30,000 bases of DNA from Zygnema cylindricum (GCA_037447655.1 JBBHKE010002084.1:1-30000); one strand, 5' to 3'. Shown: positions 1 to 10,479, counted from the first letter of the stretch. Numbers and translations: made by a program. The notes: generated by a model not told the origin, from the letters alone.

Positions 1-74
<74 letters not shown>
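1..74. repeat. (AT)n microsatellite
   Basis: An uninterrupted run of alternating A and T opens the window and may continue beyond its left edge. Confidence 0.97.
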
Positions 75-76
<2 letters not shown>

Positions 77-182
77 AGAGAGAGAGGGAGGGAGAGGGAG
101 AGAGAGAGAGAGTGAGAGAAAAAAAAGAGTGAGGGGGAGAGAGAGAGTGAGAGCGTAAAGAGAGAGAAACAAAAGAAAAGAA
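75..182. repeat. GA-rich purine tract
   Basis: An almost pure purine stretch of GAGAGA, GGGAGG and AAAAG runs directly abuts the AT repeat. It is low-complexity DNA; no gene is visible in it. Confidence 0.9.
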
Positions 183-1010
183 AGACAGTCGCCCTTCGGC
201 GTTGGGGTGAACCCCTCCACAGGATGGCTTGGTGACAGTCACCATCTGAGACGTCTACCAATATGTGGTGGTAGAATCTAATTTAAGATTAGGGAACAAA
301 TTCAAAAAAATACATCAAAATCACTACCTACAGATATAAGTGGGAATATATCGTACAACAGCTCATACACCATCCTAAAGATCTTATAGGAGAGTGATTA
401 AGGACGTCTTAGTTATTGCTTCCCGGTCTAGCATGTGCATGAAAGATTACAGAGGCTCAAAGGTGCGAATAGATGTGTAGAGGCAAGAGTATAAGGTGAA
501 AGGTTGAGCCTCTAGACAACACTATATATCGATATTCATTCTAATGCTTCACTTGTCCGATTGTTATTCTGGACAACCTCAAACCTTCTGAACCCTTCGC
601 CTTTGTATTGATGAGGTGTTTCACCCAGCGGACCTCCTACTTCACACCACTTCTCCTCCCACCCTTACATTTGTCTTATCCTTGAGGTCTTTCGATGATC
701 ACCTCATGGGCGTCCTCCACTCCTTATTAGGTCGTGGGGCTTTTGATTGCGATTTTGAGCCTACGGCTTGCATTCGTGCACCCCTTCATTCGGTATCTAC
801 AGTACACGCGGAGCATGCTTCTTACTTGGTGCCTTACTGTCGCCACGCTCGTTTCACCCATTTTGGTCAGTGATACTCGTGTTCTTGTTACCATCACCCG
901 TCACGATCCTCGCGGTGACTTCTCCTCACAACAATCATTTTGGAGGCGATTTTGGCCTGTTCTTATCCTCCCCTTGCTTTAACGGATATGCTGGTGTTCT
1001 CCTCCTTAGA
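183..1010. other. No recognisable gene
   Basis: There are short palindromes, for example TGGTGAC and GTCACCA around one base at 230-244 and GGGGT-GA-ACCCC near 205. From about 550 the sequence is more GC-rich and has overlapping open frames, but I recognise no domain in them. Confidence 0.5.
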
Positions 1011-1670
1011 TTGAAAACCAGTTGCGCGTGTCCAAGAAATAATCGTGCTAAGTTTGTCGCCTCCATTCGATCTGAGTTCCTCGAGGCGCTTCTCTCTGAT
1101 CCCTCACATGCCCACATTTTATTTTTCAATGGCCCTGGTGTGCTACACCTATTCTATCCACTTTGTATTTCACGCCTACTCAATTCACCACCACCCTCAG
1201 GTTCACGCTCGATCTCTCTCTCTCTCTTCCAACTTTACTCGACTCTCTCGGTTCCTCGTGCGACATGTGTCCTTCAACCGATGGTGTCCATTTGTTTCTT
1301 TGCTCCCATGTGGGAGAGCTTATCCAGGCACACAGCACTGTTCGTGACACTAATGTGACTAGTGTGTCTGAGTTCGTCGAGCAGTTCCACATATTACATC
1401 ATTTCGACATTGATATTATTTGCTCAATGGTGACCCCGCCGTATCTTTGAGGATGTTGTTTTGGCAAATCCCCTCTCGTTCACAATCGTTCATCAGGTTG
1501 GAATCTGCGTGTGAGGCTGCTAAAAAGGAGCTTGATTATGCACATCTTGATACTGTGGATGATTTTTTTTTGGATGGTGGTCGAGATGTTTGGCTGATTG
1601 TGAGTTGCTTTGGGCGAGTTCCTCTATGGTTGTGGTTGACGCCCATTTACGAGGGGACCTGAGCGCCCTC
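1011..1670 (+). pseudogene. Possible relic of the C-terminal part of a non-LTR retrotransposon protein
   Basis: The segment is richer in G+C than its surroundings and has only short, frame-switching open stretches. One reads CPSTDG, then HLFLCSHVGE, then AHSTVRD. This resembles the Cys/His segment with a following HxxxRD that often lies downstream of the reverse transcriptase domain in LINE-type elements. About 150 bp further on, other frames give ACEAAKKELDYAHLD and DVWLIVSCFGRVPL, in the order expected of the terminal AFGR-type motif of those proteins. I see no reverse transcriptase or endonuclease core. Frame breaks mean it cannot be functional. The assignment rests on remembered motif patterns and could be wrong; a decayed host gene is the alternative. 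Confidence 0.3.
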
Positions 1671-2924
1671 CTGCTTGTCCTATTGTCGTTACACTTACCA
1701 AACAATACTTTGATTAAAAACCAAACATATTGTAATCTTAAGTAATTGATATTGTAAATACTGCCTCAGAAATGTAATGTTTGATGTTGGTTGAACTAAA
1801 AATTGCAATCTAAGAATGTGTTACTGAATCTCTGTGTAGCTTTACAACAAGTGCAAGCTTCTATCCTCCTCAAACAACATTGATATTATTAAGTGTCGGC
1901 ATGTTGGCAGTTCCCCCTCAGCATGCTCCACGGAGCCAAGGGATTGCTTTAAGCAGTTTTTTCGCTATGTTGAATTCTGGTTTGGTAATTTTCATCGTGT
2001 ACGCTAATTTGTTGTCGTTTGATTTCCAGGGAATTTAACAATCTAAATCGAAATAAACACATAAATTGAACATAACATTATGTACTACATACCAGACAAA
2101 TGGAGCCATATCCGTTGACTGAAATCTAGTTGATCGAAGCAGCGAACAAGTTGTATATTAAAACAATGCCAAAAGCAACAAAAACCACAAGATGTACCTA
2201 AAATTTTACAGCGTTGCAGTCATAAATTTCACATATTAGATACAATAATGACGGGACACCCCATACCGTATGTCATAATGTCCGGCATAAAGGAACTAGC
2301 GGACCATCTAGATACAAGGAAGTAAAAACACAAAAAAGAAACAATAAGTTATCCTTTTTAAACTACCACTATTTGATACATAACAACACAAACTCTGATT
2401 CAGTTTATACAAAAAAGCGCTAACGCTGGTGACCTCCCTCTCTTTAATTCTCTATCCATTTCATCTCTATAAAAAATGTTTTTAAACATAATCTACTATT
2501 GATATATATAGTTCTCTCCCAGCCCAATCAATTGCCTGGCAGAATAATGATTACAACAATTACGGTCCATGTTGCTTTTAGGGTTTTCTCCATGTTTTCA
2601 GTTGTAATAACAGTACAAAGATGCCAAGGATTTTCTGTGCCTTCGACTAAATGTAAGGAATTCATTTGTCCTCCCTGATTTTGTCCCCGTATTTTGAGCT
2701 TGCAGTATTGAAATGTTTCTATAAGTTGTTTAAACTGGTTATGTATCTTGAATAAAAATGTCAGATTTGAATTACGGTCAGCGATAATAGTTGACAATAA
2801 TGATCATAATAAGTACAACAATTATTACTTATGCCTCCGGTTCCCGAAAAGTTTCCATCACCTATAACCAAAAGTAATACCAAAAAAACACATTAGAACC
2901 GGAACAACCAGCCCATGCTGTAAT
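1671..2924. other. AT-rich intergenic DNA without a recognisable gene
   Basis: Only short open frames occur. The longest, on the minus strand at 2528-2797 (89 residues), matches no family I know and has no visible splice or promoter context. Confidence 0.5.
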
Positions 2925-3110
2925 TTGCTTTCTCCCTGTAGCTCTCCCTCGCCCTCCCCCCTGGTACTCTCCCTTCCCCCCTGTACCTCCCTGTAACTCT
3001 CCCTCCCCCTCTCCCTCGTACACTCTCCCCCCCTCTCACCTTACCTCTCCCTCAAGCCTCTCCCGCGCTTTCTTGTTCTCCTTCTCCCTCCTTTCCCTAT
3101 CTACTTAGGA
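2925..3110. repeat. Pyrimidine tract (CTCTCCCT-type)
   Basis: Degenerate repeats of CTCTCCCT, CCCTCCCCC and CCTGTA make an almost purine-free top strand. It resembles a short version of the tract at 8767-9850. Confidence 0.85.
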
Positions 3111-3235
3111 ACACAGCGACTATGGGAATAGGGTTCAGAAATAATAAGTGTGGATCAGTAAAAAAGGAAAATTGCAGATCCAAAAAACTATGAAGATATC
3201 CAAAAGAAAAGAAATGAAACTCCAAAAACCTTTAT

Positions 3236-3750
3236 TTGAGACAACGTGGCAACAGAGAAAACACTTTAAACGCAATTAAGTTGTTTATTTCAAAACACAA
3301 GCAATCGTCACTTGAAATAAAACAAAAAAGTCCATCCGACCTCAATATTGCTGATGTCACAATAAGCACATCTTATACGATATTTAAAACACAGATATTT
3401 ACAACTTTTGATCTTCGATTGAGTTAGTGACAACAAAAATGTCACTGCAGACGCGACAAATAAGTTTATTTCCAAACACAAGAAATTTCTATTCTGAAAA
3501 ACAGTTATTTGAAACAAATGTTATTGACGTCACAATAAACATCTATTGCAAATAACAAAAACATAAGGATTGAATCCTATGAAATGTTCAATTGAGACTC
3601 TGGAACAGCAAAAATGTAACTCCAAACGCAATAAAGTTGTTCATCCCAAACAAACTTCAACGCAGCAATAGCCATTCCAAACTAGTATATTACTGATGTC
3701 ACAATAAAGACATGTTTCATATGTTTTATAGCATACAACGTAAGAAACAT
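3236..3750. repeat. Three degenerate ~170-bp tandem repeats
   Basis: Two landmarks recur in the same order. GA(T/C)GTCACAATAA lies at 3353, 3526 and 3695, and an ACGC-rich block ending in CCAAACACA-like sequence lies near 3269, 3449 and 3622. The spacing is therefore 169-173 bp. The copies have diverged strongly between these blocks. On the minus strand the landmark reads YCD(I/V)(S/N)NI in each copy, probably only because the DNA is conserved. No function is evident. Confidence 0.75.
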
Positions 3751-3984
3751 CGACTTTTCCAAATCCTTCCAAACAATCAATTATTTCCCCAAGGAGATTA
3801 GTCAAGAAAGAAGCATGCAATTGCAAAGTTAACTGTGTAAACAGAGCTTTAAAGACACTGATCGAACTACAAAATTGGCATTCATAAATCTCCTCTTAAC
3901 TTAAAAGGAATTTTACTGAACTACAGGAGATCAACATTCATCAATCTTCTCTACCGAAACTCTTTGTTTAAAAGAAACAAGGCA

Positions 3985-4076
3985 TGGCATCAGATAGGAG
4001 CGAAAGACAGTTTTAATTTTCATTGCAACAGGAAATTCCTGAGCATCAAGTGAACTATGCAAAGCATCATTTGCCA
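3985..4076 (-). ncRNA. U80: Box C/D snoRNA U80 (SNORD80/snR60 family), copy 1
   Basis: Read on the minus strand, this 92-nt unit has the box C/D layout: terminal stem TGGCA/TGCCA, box C ATGATGC (nt 7-13) and box D CTGA (nt 84-87). The stretch before box D, GTCTTTCGCTCCTAT, pairs with the large-subunit rRNA segment ATAGGGGCGAAAGAC (one G-U pair). The stretch before a D'-like TTGA, GCATAGTTCAC (nt 17-27), pairs with GTGAACTATGC. Applying the D+5 rule puts the methylated residues 91 nt apart, an A and a G. These are the two sites of human U80 (28S A1521 and G1612) and yeast snR60 (A817 and G908). Box C deviates at its last base, and C' is unclear (AATGAAAA, or TTGATGC overlapping D'). Confidence 0.88.
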
Positions 4077-4416
4077 AATTGCCCAAAAAAAATAGAAATC
4101 TATTTTCTTCATGTTTCACACCATTTTATCATTGCCTCTCATCTTTGAGTAGCCAATCTGGATATCTTTCCTCGCTGTATGTGTTAAAACCCAGTCTAAA
4201 TTCATCCATTCAGAATTCCTACACGGTTGAAGAGATGAACTAAATCAAAAAATGAAAATACACACTTCAAAATATGAAGTCTCAAAGTGCAGCTCCACTA
4301 CGTAGAACCATAGAATCATTGTTGTAACCCTTGATCACCATAAGTCAGGTTAACAATCGAATTGGAACTTAATAGTCAAAGTTTTCCAGTACATCTGACC
4401 ATTATTAAAGCATCGA

Positions 4417-4566
4417 AATGAGGAACATAAAGAAATATGTGCAAACCAAATTTCCAAACAAAGAAAAACTTTTCAGTGGTGCTTCGGCCATTATTTCAGG
4501 ATCAAATGAAGGACATTAAGAAATGTGTGCAAAAATGAAAACAGAACAAGATTTCCAAACAGCTGT
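4417..4566. repeat. Two degenerate ~84-bp tandem copies
   Basis: ATCGAAATGAGGAACATAAA...TTTCCAAAC is followed by ATCAAATGAAGGACATTAAG...TTTCCAAAC, in the same order. No coding potential is seen. It lies between snoRNA copies 1 and 2. Confidence 0.6.
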
Positions 4567-4758
4567 TTCATCATGATTGTGAAGTCATCCACCACATTGC
4601 CTATGCTTTGTTGCTACACACAAAGTACAACCAAATCAGAAGCTTTCAGGTTTTTACATGTTTAATGAAAAAATATTCAGAACATCACTCAACAAAAATC
4701 ACACTAGTTTTTAAAATTTCCGCACCTGTGAGTTTATGAAGATTCATGAAGGCACATT

Positions 4759-4850
4759 TGGCATCAGATAGGAGCGAAAGACAGTTTTAATTTTCATTGC
4801 AACAGGAAATTCCTGAGCATCAAGTGAACTATGCAAAGCATCATTTGCCA
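4759..4850 (-). ncRNA. U80: Box C/D snoRNA U80, copy 2
   Basis: The 92 nt are identical to the copy at 3985-4076, with both rRNA guides, box C and box D. The flanks differ, yet they still pair: TTTGGCA against TGCCAAA extends the terminal stem to 7 bp, with a further GGCA/TGCC match outside. Such independently paired flanks support a processed snoRNA rather than a random repeat. It shares AATTGCC with copy 1 just outside one end. The spacing to copy 1 is 774 bp. Confidence 0.88.
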
Positions 4851-5746
4851 AATTGCCAGCTCATTTTATGTTTTCTTGAATTAAGACAACAAAAGTGGAA
4901 TAACTGACGCTCAAGAGTGTAGTACACTTCTCTCGCTAGTAGCGTTGACTTTCAGTTTCGGCACATAAATTGACCTTCTTCCCATACATACATGTCCAAT
5001 TATTGAAAGGTAAAAATCTTAAGAATCCTAATTTTCCATCACAACCATCAGATTAATAATCAGACAAGTGAGCACATAAAAAAAATGAGTCGACAAAAGA
5101 AGAATTTAATGCCACTAGCAATACACGACGCGATTCAATGTAAATCATTTCATAAATCTTTCATTAAATGGTGAAGAGCCCTAACCATGCAAAGGATAGC
5201 CATAGCCATAAAAAAAAGGGGGTGAAAGAACAACAGTAATAAGCATAAAAGCTCCCAAATTTATAAAAACTGCCTATCAGCAGAAGCAGTCGTGTATCTC
5301 TATTTATCGCTAAAAAGAGAGAAGGGAGCAGAGAAAAGCTTGAATAAAAAAACACGCAAGAACAGAGCAGCAATTCTCAAAGCAAGAGAGCTGGCAGTTT
5401 ATATTCTCAAATAAGAAACTGATTACACCCCATAGAAAAAATAGTTGGTGATTCTCACTAAAATGTCAAATGTACCCTTAAAATCACTTGAAGCAAAATA
5501 AATGGCACACAATTTATTCACTCAGCACACAGCACAAAAAAAACTATTTCAACACAATGTCAAATATGCTTCATATCCACCAAGGGCAAATAAAGGAAGG
5601 CTGAGAATTTTCAGCTTGAAACAGTAATAAACAAGACGGATTTAAAGAGCCACAGGAACACAAAATATCCTAAAAACTTTCTTAACTGCTATTGGACCCT
5701 CCACGTCCATGAAAAAAAAATGCACTTGACAATTAAGATATTATTC
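4851..5746. other. Spacer between snoRNA copies
   Basis: This is AT-rich DNA with poly(A) runs on the top strand and no conserved open frame. I looked for further C/D pairs and splice-bounded exons and found none I would defend. It is probably intronic or spacer DNA of the snoRNA precursor. Confidence 0.5.
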
Positions 5747-5838
5747 TGGCATCAGATAGGAGCGAAAGACAGTTTTAATTTTCATTGCAACAGGAAATTC
5801 CTGAGCATCAAGTGAACTATGCAAAGCATCATTTGCCA
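5747..5838 (-). ncRNA. U80: Box C/D snoRNA U80, copy 3
   Basis: The third copy is again identical over all 92 nt. Its flanks give CTGGCA/TGCCAG, a 6-bp terminal stem whose outermost pair (C-G) differs from that of copy 2. It is the copy nearest to the upstream methyltransferase gene, which lies on the same strand. I see no separate promoter (no telo-box, no TGGGCY element) immediately upstream, which fits processing from a longer transcript. Confidence 0.88.
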
Positions 5839-6431
5839 GGTTCCAAAACATAACTCGATTCTGACCGGGAAAAACACTCGAAAGCGGTCAAATAAACCAC
5901 AATTGTTAACATAATTCAAGCATCGCACTATCCTAGCCTAAAAACACTCAGATGGAGTACAATTAACATCTCTCACATAACTACCCTAACCATAAAAAAT
6001 ACCCAAATGAAGTACAATTAATACATCTACATTACATTTAAAAAAGAGCTCCATTTCATTGGCAAAAAACATACATATGCAATACAATTAACGCAATTAT
6101 CAAGGCAATTCAAACATAGCTCTTTCCCAACCATTACAAACACTCAGACAACAATAAAAACAAAAAATCATCAATTTAGCTCCGATAATGCACCTATAAG
6201 GAAACAGCCATGTTACTCATGCTTTAAAAGAGCTAAAAAAAAAATCCACACTTCAGCAAAAGGAAACAAACGTATGGATTATAACAAACCAAGCAGGACC
6301 AAAAGAAAACCAAAAGGCCAACAAGAAAAAGAAATGTACAATGCAGGTAGATTTGTCAACAAGGTTCCCTAGTTTTAACATATTTCTACATTCAAATCCT
6401 CGGGCAATCATGCAACGGTGCAAGTCTTTAC
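5839..6431 (-). other. Probable intron between a non-coding exon and the first U80 copy
   Basis: This AT-rich stretch has no open frame of note. Its 5' boundary on the minus strand is a good donor, CAG|GTAAAG at 6426-6432. I could not identify the matching acceptor. Confidence 0.4.
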
Positions 6432-6525
6432 CTGGCGATGGTTCTAGTAGTCCAAAACCGTTCATTTAATCAAGCTGACATTGCACCACTCAACCGAGGA
6501 AATGCAAATTTCAAGTACTTTTCAC
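6432..6525 (-). other. Predicted 94-nt non-coding exon in the 3' part of the HEMK2/U80 transcript
   Basis: On the minus strand the segment is preceded by TGATTTTTGCAG, a standard acceptor with a T-rich tract, and followed by CAG|GTAAAG, a standard donor. All three frames meet stops or short tails, so it is probably untranslated. It lies between the methyltransferase stop and the three U80 genes, as expected for a spliced 3' UTR or a snoRNA host transcript. This is prediction from splice consensus only. Confidence 0.4.
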
Positions 6526-6871
6526 CTGCAAAAATCAGAAACTTACTCAGAAAAAATAGTTGTTGCCGATTACCTTACCATCACATACTCAAAAAATCAC
6601 AGATCAAGAACTTTCGTCTTAAATGTACATCTACTACTTTCATCTCCACGCACTCAGTAATTAACCTATTATTTGCAAAAGGAGTTTTCAATTCTTTTCA
6701 CCTTTCAAAGCTGTGTATCGATCTACTTTGATCTAAAAATAAAATTGAAAGCACTGAAAATGGTTAGTGGTTTCTTGGGATCCACACAAAACAGCACCAA
6801 AAATCATTCTGATTTTTAATAAAGAACACAAAAACACAAGAACCCACGCTTTTTTCCAGTCAACAGGACTG

Positions 6872-6881
6872 ACTTACCTAC
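6872..6881 (-). promoter_or_regulatory. Strong 5' splice site just after the HEMK2 stop codon
   Basis: The minus strand reads GTAG|GTAAGTC, a near-perfect plant donor, 28 nt after the TGA of the methyltransferase frame. Paired with the acceptor at 6526-6527 it defines a ~350-bp intron in the 3' untranslated region. Confidence 0.5.
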
Positions 6882-6905
6882 CAAAAGTCAATGAGAAATC
6901 GCATC

Positions 6906-7570
6906 TCATCCTCTCCAGAATTTCAGTACATAAAGAGTTTCTTCCTCCGTTAATCGCTTCAGTAAGAAAACAGATTTGAATCCCTTATTTTCCATAATAG
7001 TGCAAATCTCGTCAGGATCATTGTCAGACAGAGTCACAAGATAAAATACACCTCTATTTGACAACAATTCTCCAACCTGAGGCAAAAATTTGTCCTACTA
7101 ACCTCTCTCCCTCTCGCTCCTCCTGCCCAGGAAGCCACAATACCCTTTGCACCTACTTCTTCAGAAGGTGTCGGTACATAAGGAGGATTAAACACCAGTA
7201 CATCCACGCTATTTAAAAATCGACGATTTAATCCTCCAACCAAGGAAGTTAAAATAACATCGCCTTCCATTCCGTGTAAGCTCAAGGTCTCCTGAGTAAC
7301 AATAGTCGCATGTGGATTAATGTCAGTTGCAAATATCTGAACAGTGTTTTGTCCGTTTCCTCCTCCAGTTTGTTTCAAAAGGAGGGCGAGAGACGCAGTA
7401 ACATATCCACTCCCACAACCGATTTCAAGGCAAAAAACAGGGTTTAAATCTTTGAGAAATTTGTGATCCGCTATTATTGCATCTACAAGAGCGAAAGAGT
7501 CTTCACAAGGTTCGTAGACTTCAGGATGGCGTGCGACTAATTGAAGATCAGCACCAGCAAAGAGAGCCAT
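6906..7570 (-). pseudogene. HEMK2: HEMK2/N6AMT1-type protein methyltransferase with one frameshift
   Basis: The family methylates glutamine of release factor eRF1 with SAM, in complex with TRM112, in the cytosol. I start at the ATG at 7568-7570 (MALFAGAD); a longer frame upstream begins only with TTG. Visible motifs are the family N-terminus VYEPCEDSFAL (19-29), SAM motif I LEIGCGSGYV (48-57), acidic loop ATDINP (81-86), catalytic NPPYVPTP (128-135) and SWAGGARGREV (147-157). At 7095-7102 two extra bases shift the frame. The correct C-terminus (DKFLPQVGELL..., FYLVTLSDNDP..., ending KFWRG) continues to a TGA at 6906, giving about 221 residues in all, the usual family length. No intron interrupts the coding part. 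Without a shift the product ends at 7034 and lacks about 60 residues. It is either a recent pseudogene or a sequence error. Confidence 0.85.
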
Positions 7571-8766
7571 GAAAAAATGACGGCTGGAGGAGGACAAAGT
7601 AGAAACTGTGAAACACAGACAGAGGTTAGCAAGAAGTGAAAAAGGTATTATCCCCTCAACCGTGTAGTAACCGTCTAGAGTCTAGACTTCTCGGTAGATT
7701 GTAGTTCAAAACTTCAGATGTGCTACACCGCGCATCGTTATTAGTGTCAACGACACTAATTTGGGCAATTAAAATTTTGATTTTTTTCCCAAAATAGTAT
7801 ACGTGATTTTAATTTTTTTTCCGTACACAATAGCGTCAATACCGAAAGTACAACAATGTAAAATTAGTATGGTGTACGGATGATGTCAGACTGTACATAC
7901 TTGTACCTTATAGTTAAAAATATTTTAAATTATTTATAAATTATACGTGCATGCATATGAACGTGCGCTGAAAAAATTGGTTGAACTCTCGTCGCCAAAA
8001 AATCGCGTTCGCACACGATCTTTTATAATAGCCAGTTCTGCAGTGTGAATGTGAAAAATAGTCACATGTGCGTCATGGTGTTACAGTTCAAAGCATTTAA
8101 ACTGTTTGTATTTTACACGTCCACGTAAACCGTCTTGAAACTGCGTACTCTTGATTCATTGATTTTTTGCTGTTCATTTTATATAAACAGTATAACATGC
8201 ATTCTGTTCGATTAGCGTCAATATGTACTCTATTTCGGTACAACGAACGAAAATAGCGTAAATGTTTATTCTAATATGGTGTTTATAGGTGATTTCACTC
8301 CAAATTAGAATTAATGTATACGTTTAGAAGGGGTCGAAGTAACAATGGACCACAAATTACAATTAATGAATAAAAATAATTAGAATGAAAAACAACATTT
8401 GTCGTGGATGATATTTGGGACGGCTTAACGCCAAATGCACATAATCCACAAAAAAATGGATCCCTTATTGAACGAATCTCATCCATCCAATTTTTTTTAT
8501 TTTTTTTTTAGGGATCTGACGATGCGTCGTCATTTTGTCAATCGAACACATTCTCATTCGTTTCATGAAGAAGCAGGAGAAAATACCGCCGCCACCTTCG
8601 TTTAATTTTCCATGGATTCGAGGTCGCATGTGGCGGCTCCTTCTCCCAATGCATATGGCGCGTCACTCCATTTACCTTTCATTGCCTCTGCCCCTCTTTG
8701 ACGCTCCTTTTTTTTCCGGACCTACTTATGTTGATCTCCCTCTTTTAATTTTGAAAGTTTTTTAAA
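7571..8766. other. AT-rich DNA with MITE remnants, no gene
   Basis: Near 7722 lies CTACACCGCGCATCGTTATT, one end of the CTACACCG element family described for 15131-15671; I could not find its partner end with confidence. TAGCGTCAATA recurs at about 7832 and 8213, with GTACAAC nearby each time, and once more near 14070. Confidence 0.5.
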
Positions 8767-9850
8767 ATGTGCTCTCTCTCGTTTATGCCCTCTCCCTTCA
8801 CCTCTCTCTCTCCCTCTCAAACTATCTCCATTCCCTCTCCCTTTCCCTCTCCCTCCCCCCTCCTTCTCCCTCTCTTTTTCCCTCTCCCTTCCTTACTCTC
8901 ACATTCCCTCTCCCTTTCCCTTTCCCTCTCTTTCTCACTCTCTCGATATGCCGCACTATCTCCATTCCCCTATTCCTCTCCCTCTCCCCACTCCCTCGGC
9001 TCTGCCGCTATCTCTCCCTCCCCCCTTTCCGTCTCCCTTCCACACTCTCTCTCTCTCCCCCCACTTTGATCTGCCTCTATCTCTCCCTCTCCTTTTTACC
9101 CACTCTTTCCCTCTCCTTACCTTCTCTATCTCCCTCTCTCTTTCCCTCTCCCTTCCTTACTCTCTTACATTCCATCTCTCTTTCCCTTGCCCTCTCTTTC
9201 TCACACTCTCGATCTGTCGGTGTATCTCCCTTCCCATATTCCTCTCCCTCTCCCCATTCCCTCTCCCTTCCACACTCTCTCTCCCCTCTCCCTTCCACAC
9301 TTTCTCTCCCTCTCCCTCCCCTTTTCCCTCTCCCTCTTCTTCTCGCCCTCCTCATCTGCAGCATTATCTCCCTCCCACTCTCTCTCTCTCCCTCTCCCCT
9401 TCTTTGATCTGCCTCTATTTCTCCCTCTCCTTTTTACCCTCTCTTTCCCTCTCCTTCCCCTCTCCCTCTCCCTCTCTCTTTCACTCTCCCTTCCCTACTC
9501 TCTTACATTCCATCTCCCTTTGCCTTACCCTCTCCTTCTCACCCTCTCCGTCTGCCGGTGTATCTCCCTTCCCCTATTCCTCTCCCTCTCCCCATTCCCT
9601 CCATCTGCCTCTATCTCTCCCTCTCCTTTTTCCTCTCCCTTCCCCTCTCCCTCTCCCTCTCACCTTCACAATTTGTCGTACTCTCATCCATTACCTCATA
9701 CTCTCCCTCCTCCCTCACCCTCTCAGGCTACCACCCTCTCCCACTCTCTCATTATCTCCCTTTCATTCTCAAAATCATGTGGTTACTCCTTCCCTTTCTC
9801 CCTCTCCCATTTACTCCCCTATTTCCCTCTCCCGCTTACTCCCCCATTAA
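8767..9850. repeat. Polypyrimidine satellite with ~338-bp higher-order period
   Basis: The top strand is almost only C and T, built from CTCTCCCT. Rarer words act as landmarks. GATCTGCCTCTAT(C/T)TCTCC lies at about 9068 and 9405, with a variant at 9602. A TCTG(T/C)CGGTGTATCTCCC word lies at about 9210 and 9550, with an earlier variant near 8943. The long open frames across it, rich in Leu, Ser and Pro, are by-products of composition, not genes. Confidence 0.9.
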
Positions 9851-10479
9851 AATTACACATTAATGTCATTAATTTTTATAACTAACTCCATTGTTGCATT
9901 TTTTTCTTTATCGTAGGCACAAGATTTTATTCAGTTAGTTGATTGTGATGGAGGAACAAATGCATGGATTTTGGGAATGTCATGGAGTTATATTTACTCC
10001 ATTTAATATTAGTACTTCCAAACACATTTTTACATGAGTTAGAAGAGGTTATTAGAATATCATTTGTTACAAAGGATAATTTTTATGGGCGATGTACATT
10101 TCGTTCATGTAGACTAATGTTTTATTTAATTTTGAAAAATAGGTTGGTTGTACATATTGTAGTTTTTTTACGGTGAACCTCTTTGTCATTCTTAGGCGAA
10201 AATGATTGAATTTATTTCCAAATGTATTAATGTAATATTTTTATAATTGTAATTCATTTTTATGTTGTTGCAATGACACGTGCTGTGATTTTAATTCTAC
10301 ATGTTTTGTAAATGTTAAGCGATACACTTGATGAAGTGCGTGGTCATTGTTAACTATTTTGGTGGTCACACCTGTGATTGTTTTTTTCACTTTTTTTTTT
10401 TAATATGTCACATTATTTTCATTTTATTATTTATTTTATCTCAGTCAATCTCCCTTTTTTTCTCTCTTTCTCTCTCCCT
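9851..10479. other. AT-rich DNA, nothing recognised
   Basis: I see no conserved frame, RNA gene or repeat apart from T-rich runs near 10380-10440. Confidence 0.5.

Noticed and set aside
3308-3826. Small protein family with YCDISNI motif on the minus strand
   Set aside because: The motif falls on the best conserved DNA block of the repeat; frames are short and differ around it.
4480-4580. Possible fourth box C/D snoRNA (minus-strand ATGATGA near 4568, CTGA near 4497)
   Set aside because: The bases outside the boxes do not pair, and the stretch before CTGA matches no rRNA segment I know.
7570-7597. Longer HEMK2 start at 7597
   Set aside because: That position is TTG; the first ATG in frame is at 7568-7570 and fits the family N-terminus.
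8769-9885. Several long open frames (up to 300 residues) across the pyrimidine tract
   Set aside because: They consist of Leu, Ser, Pro and Phe only and are open in several frames at once, which follows from the CT composition.
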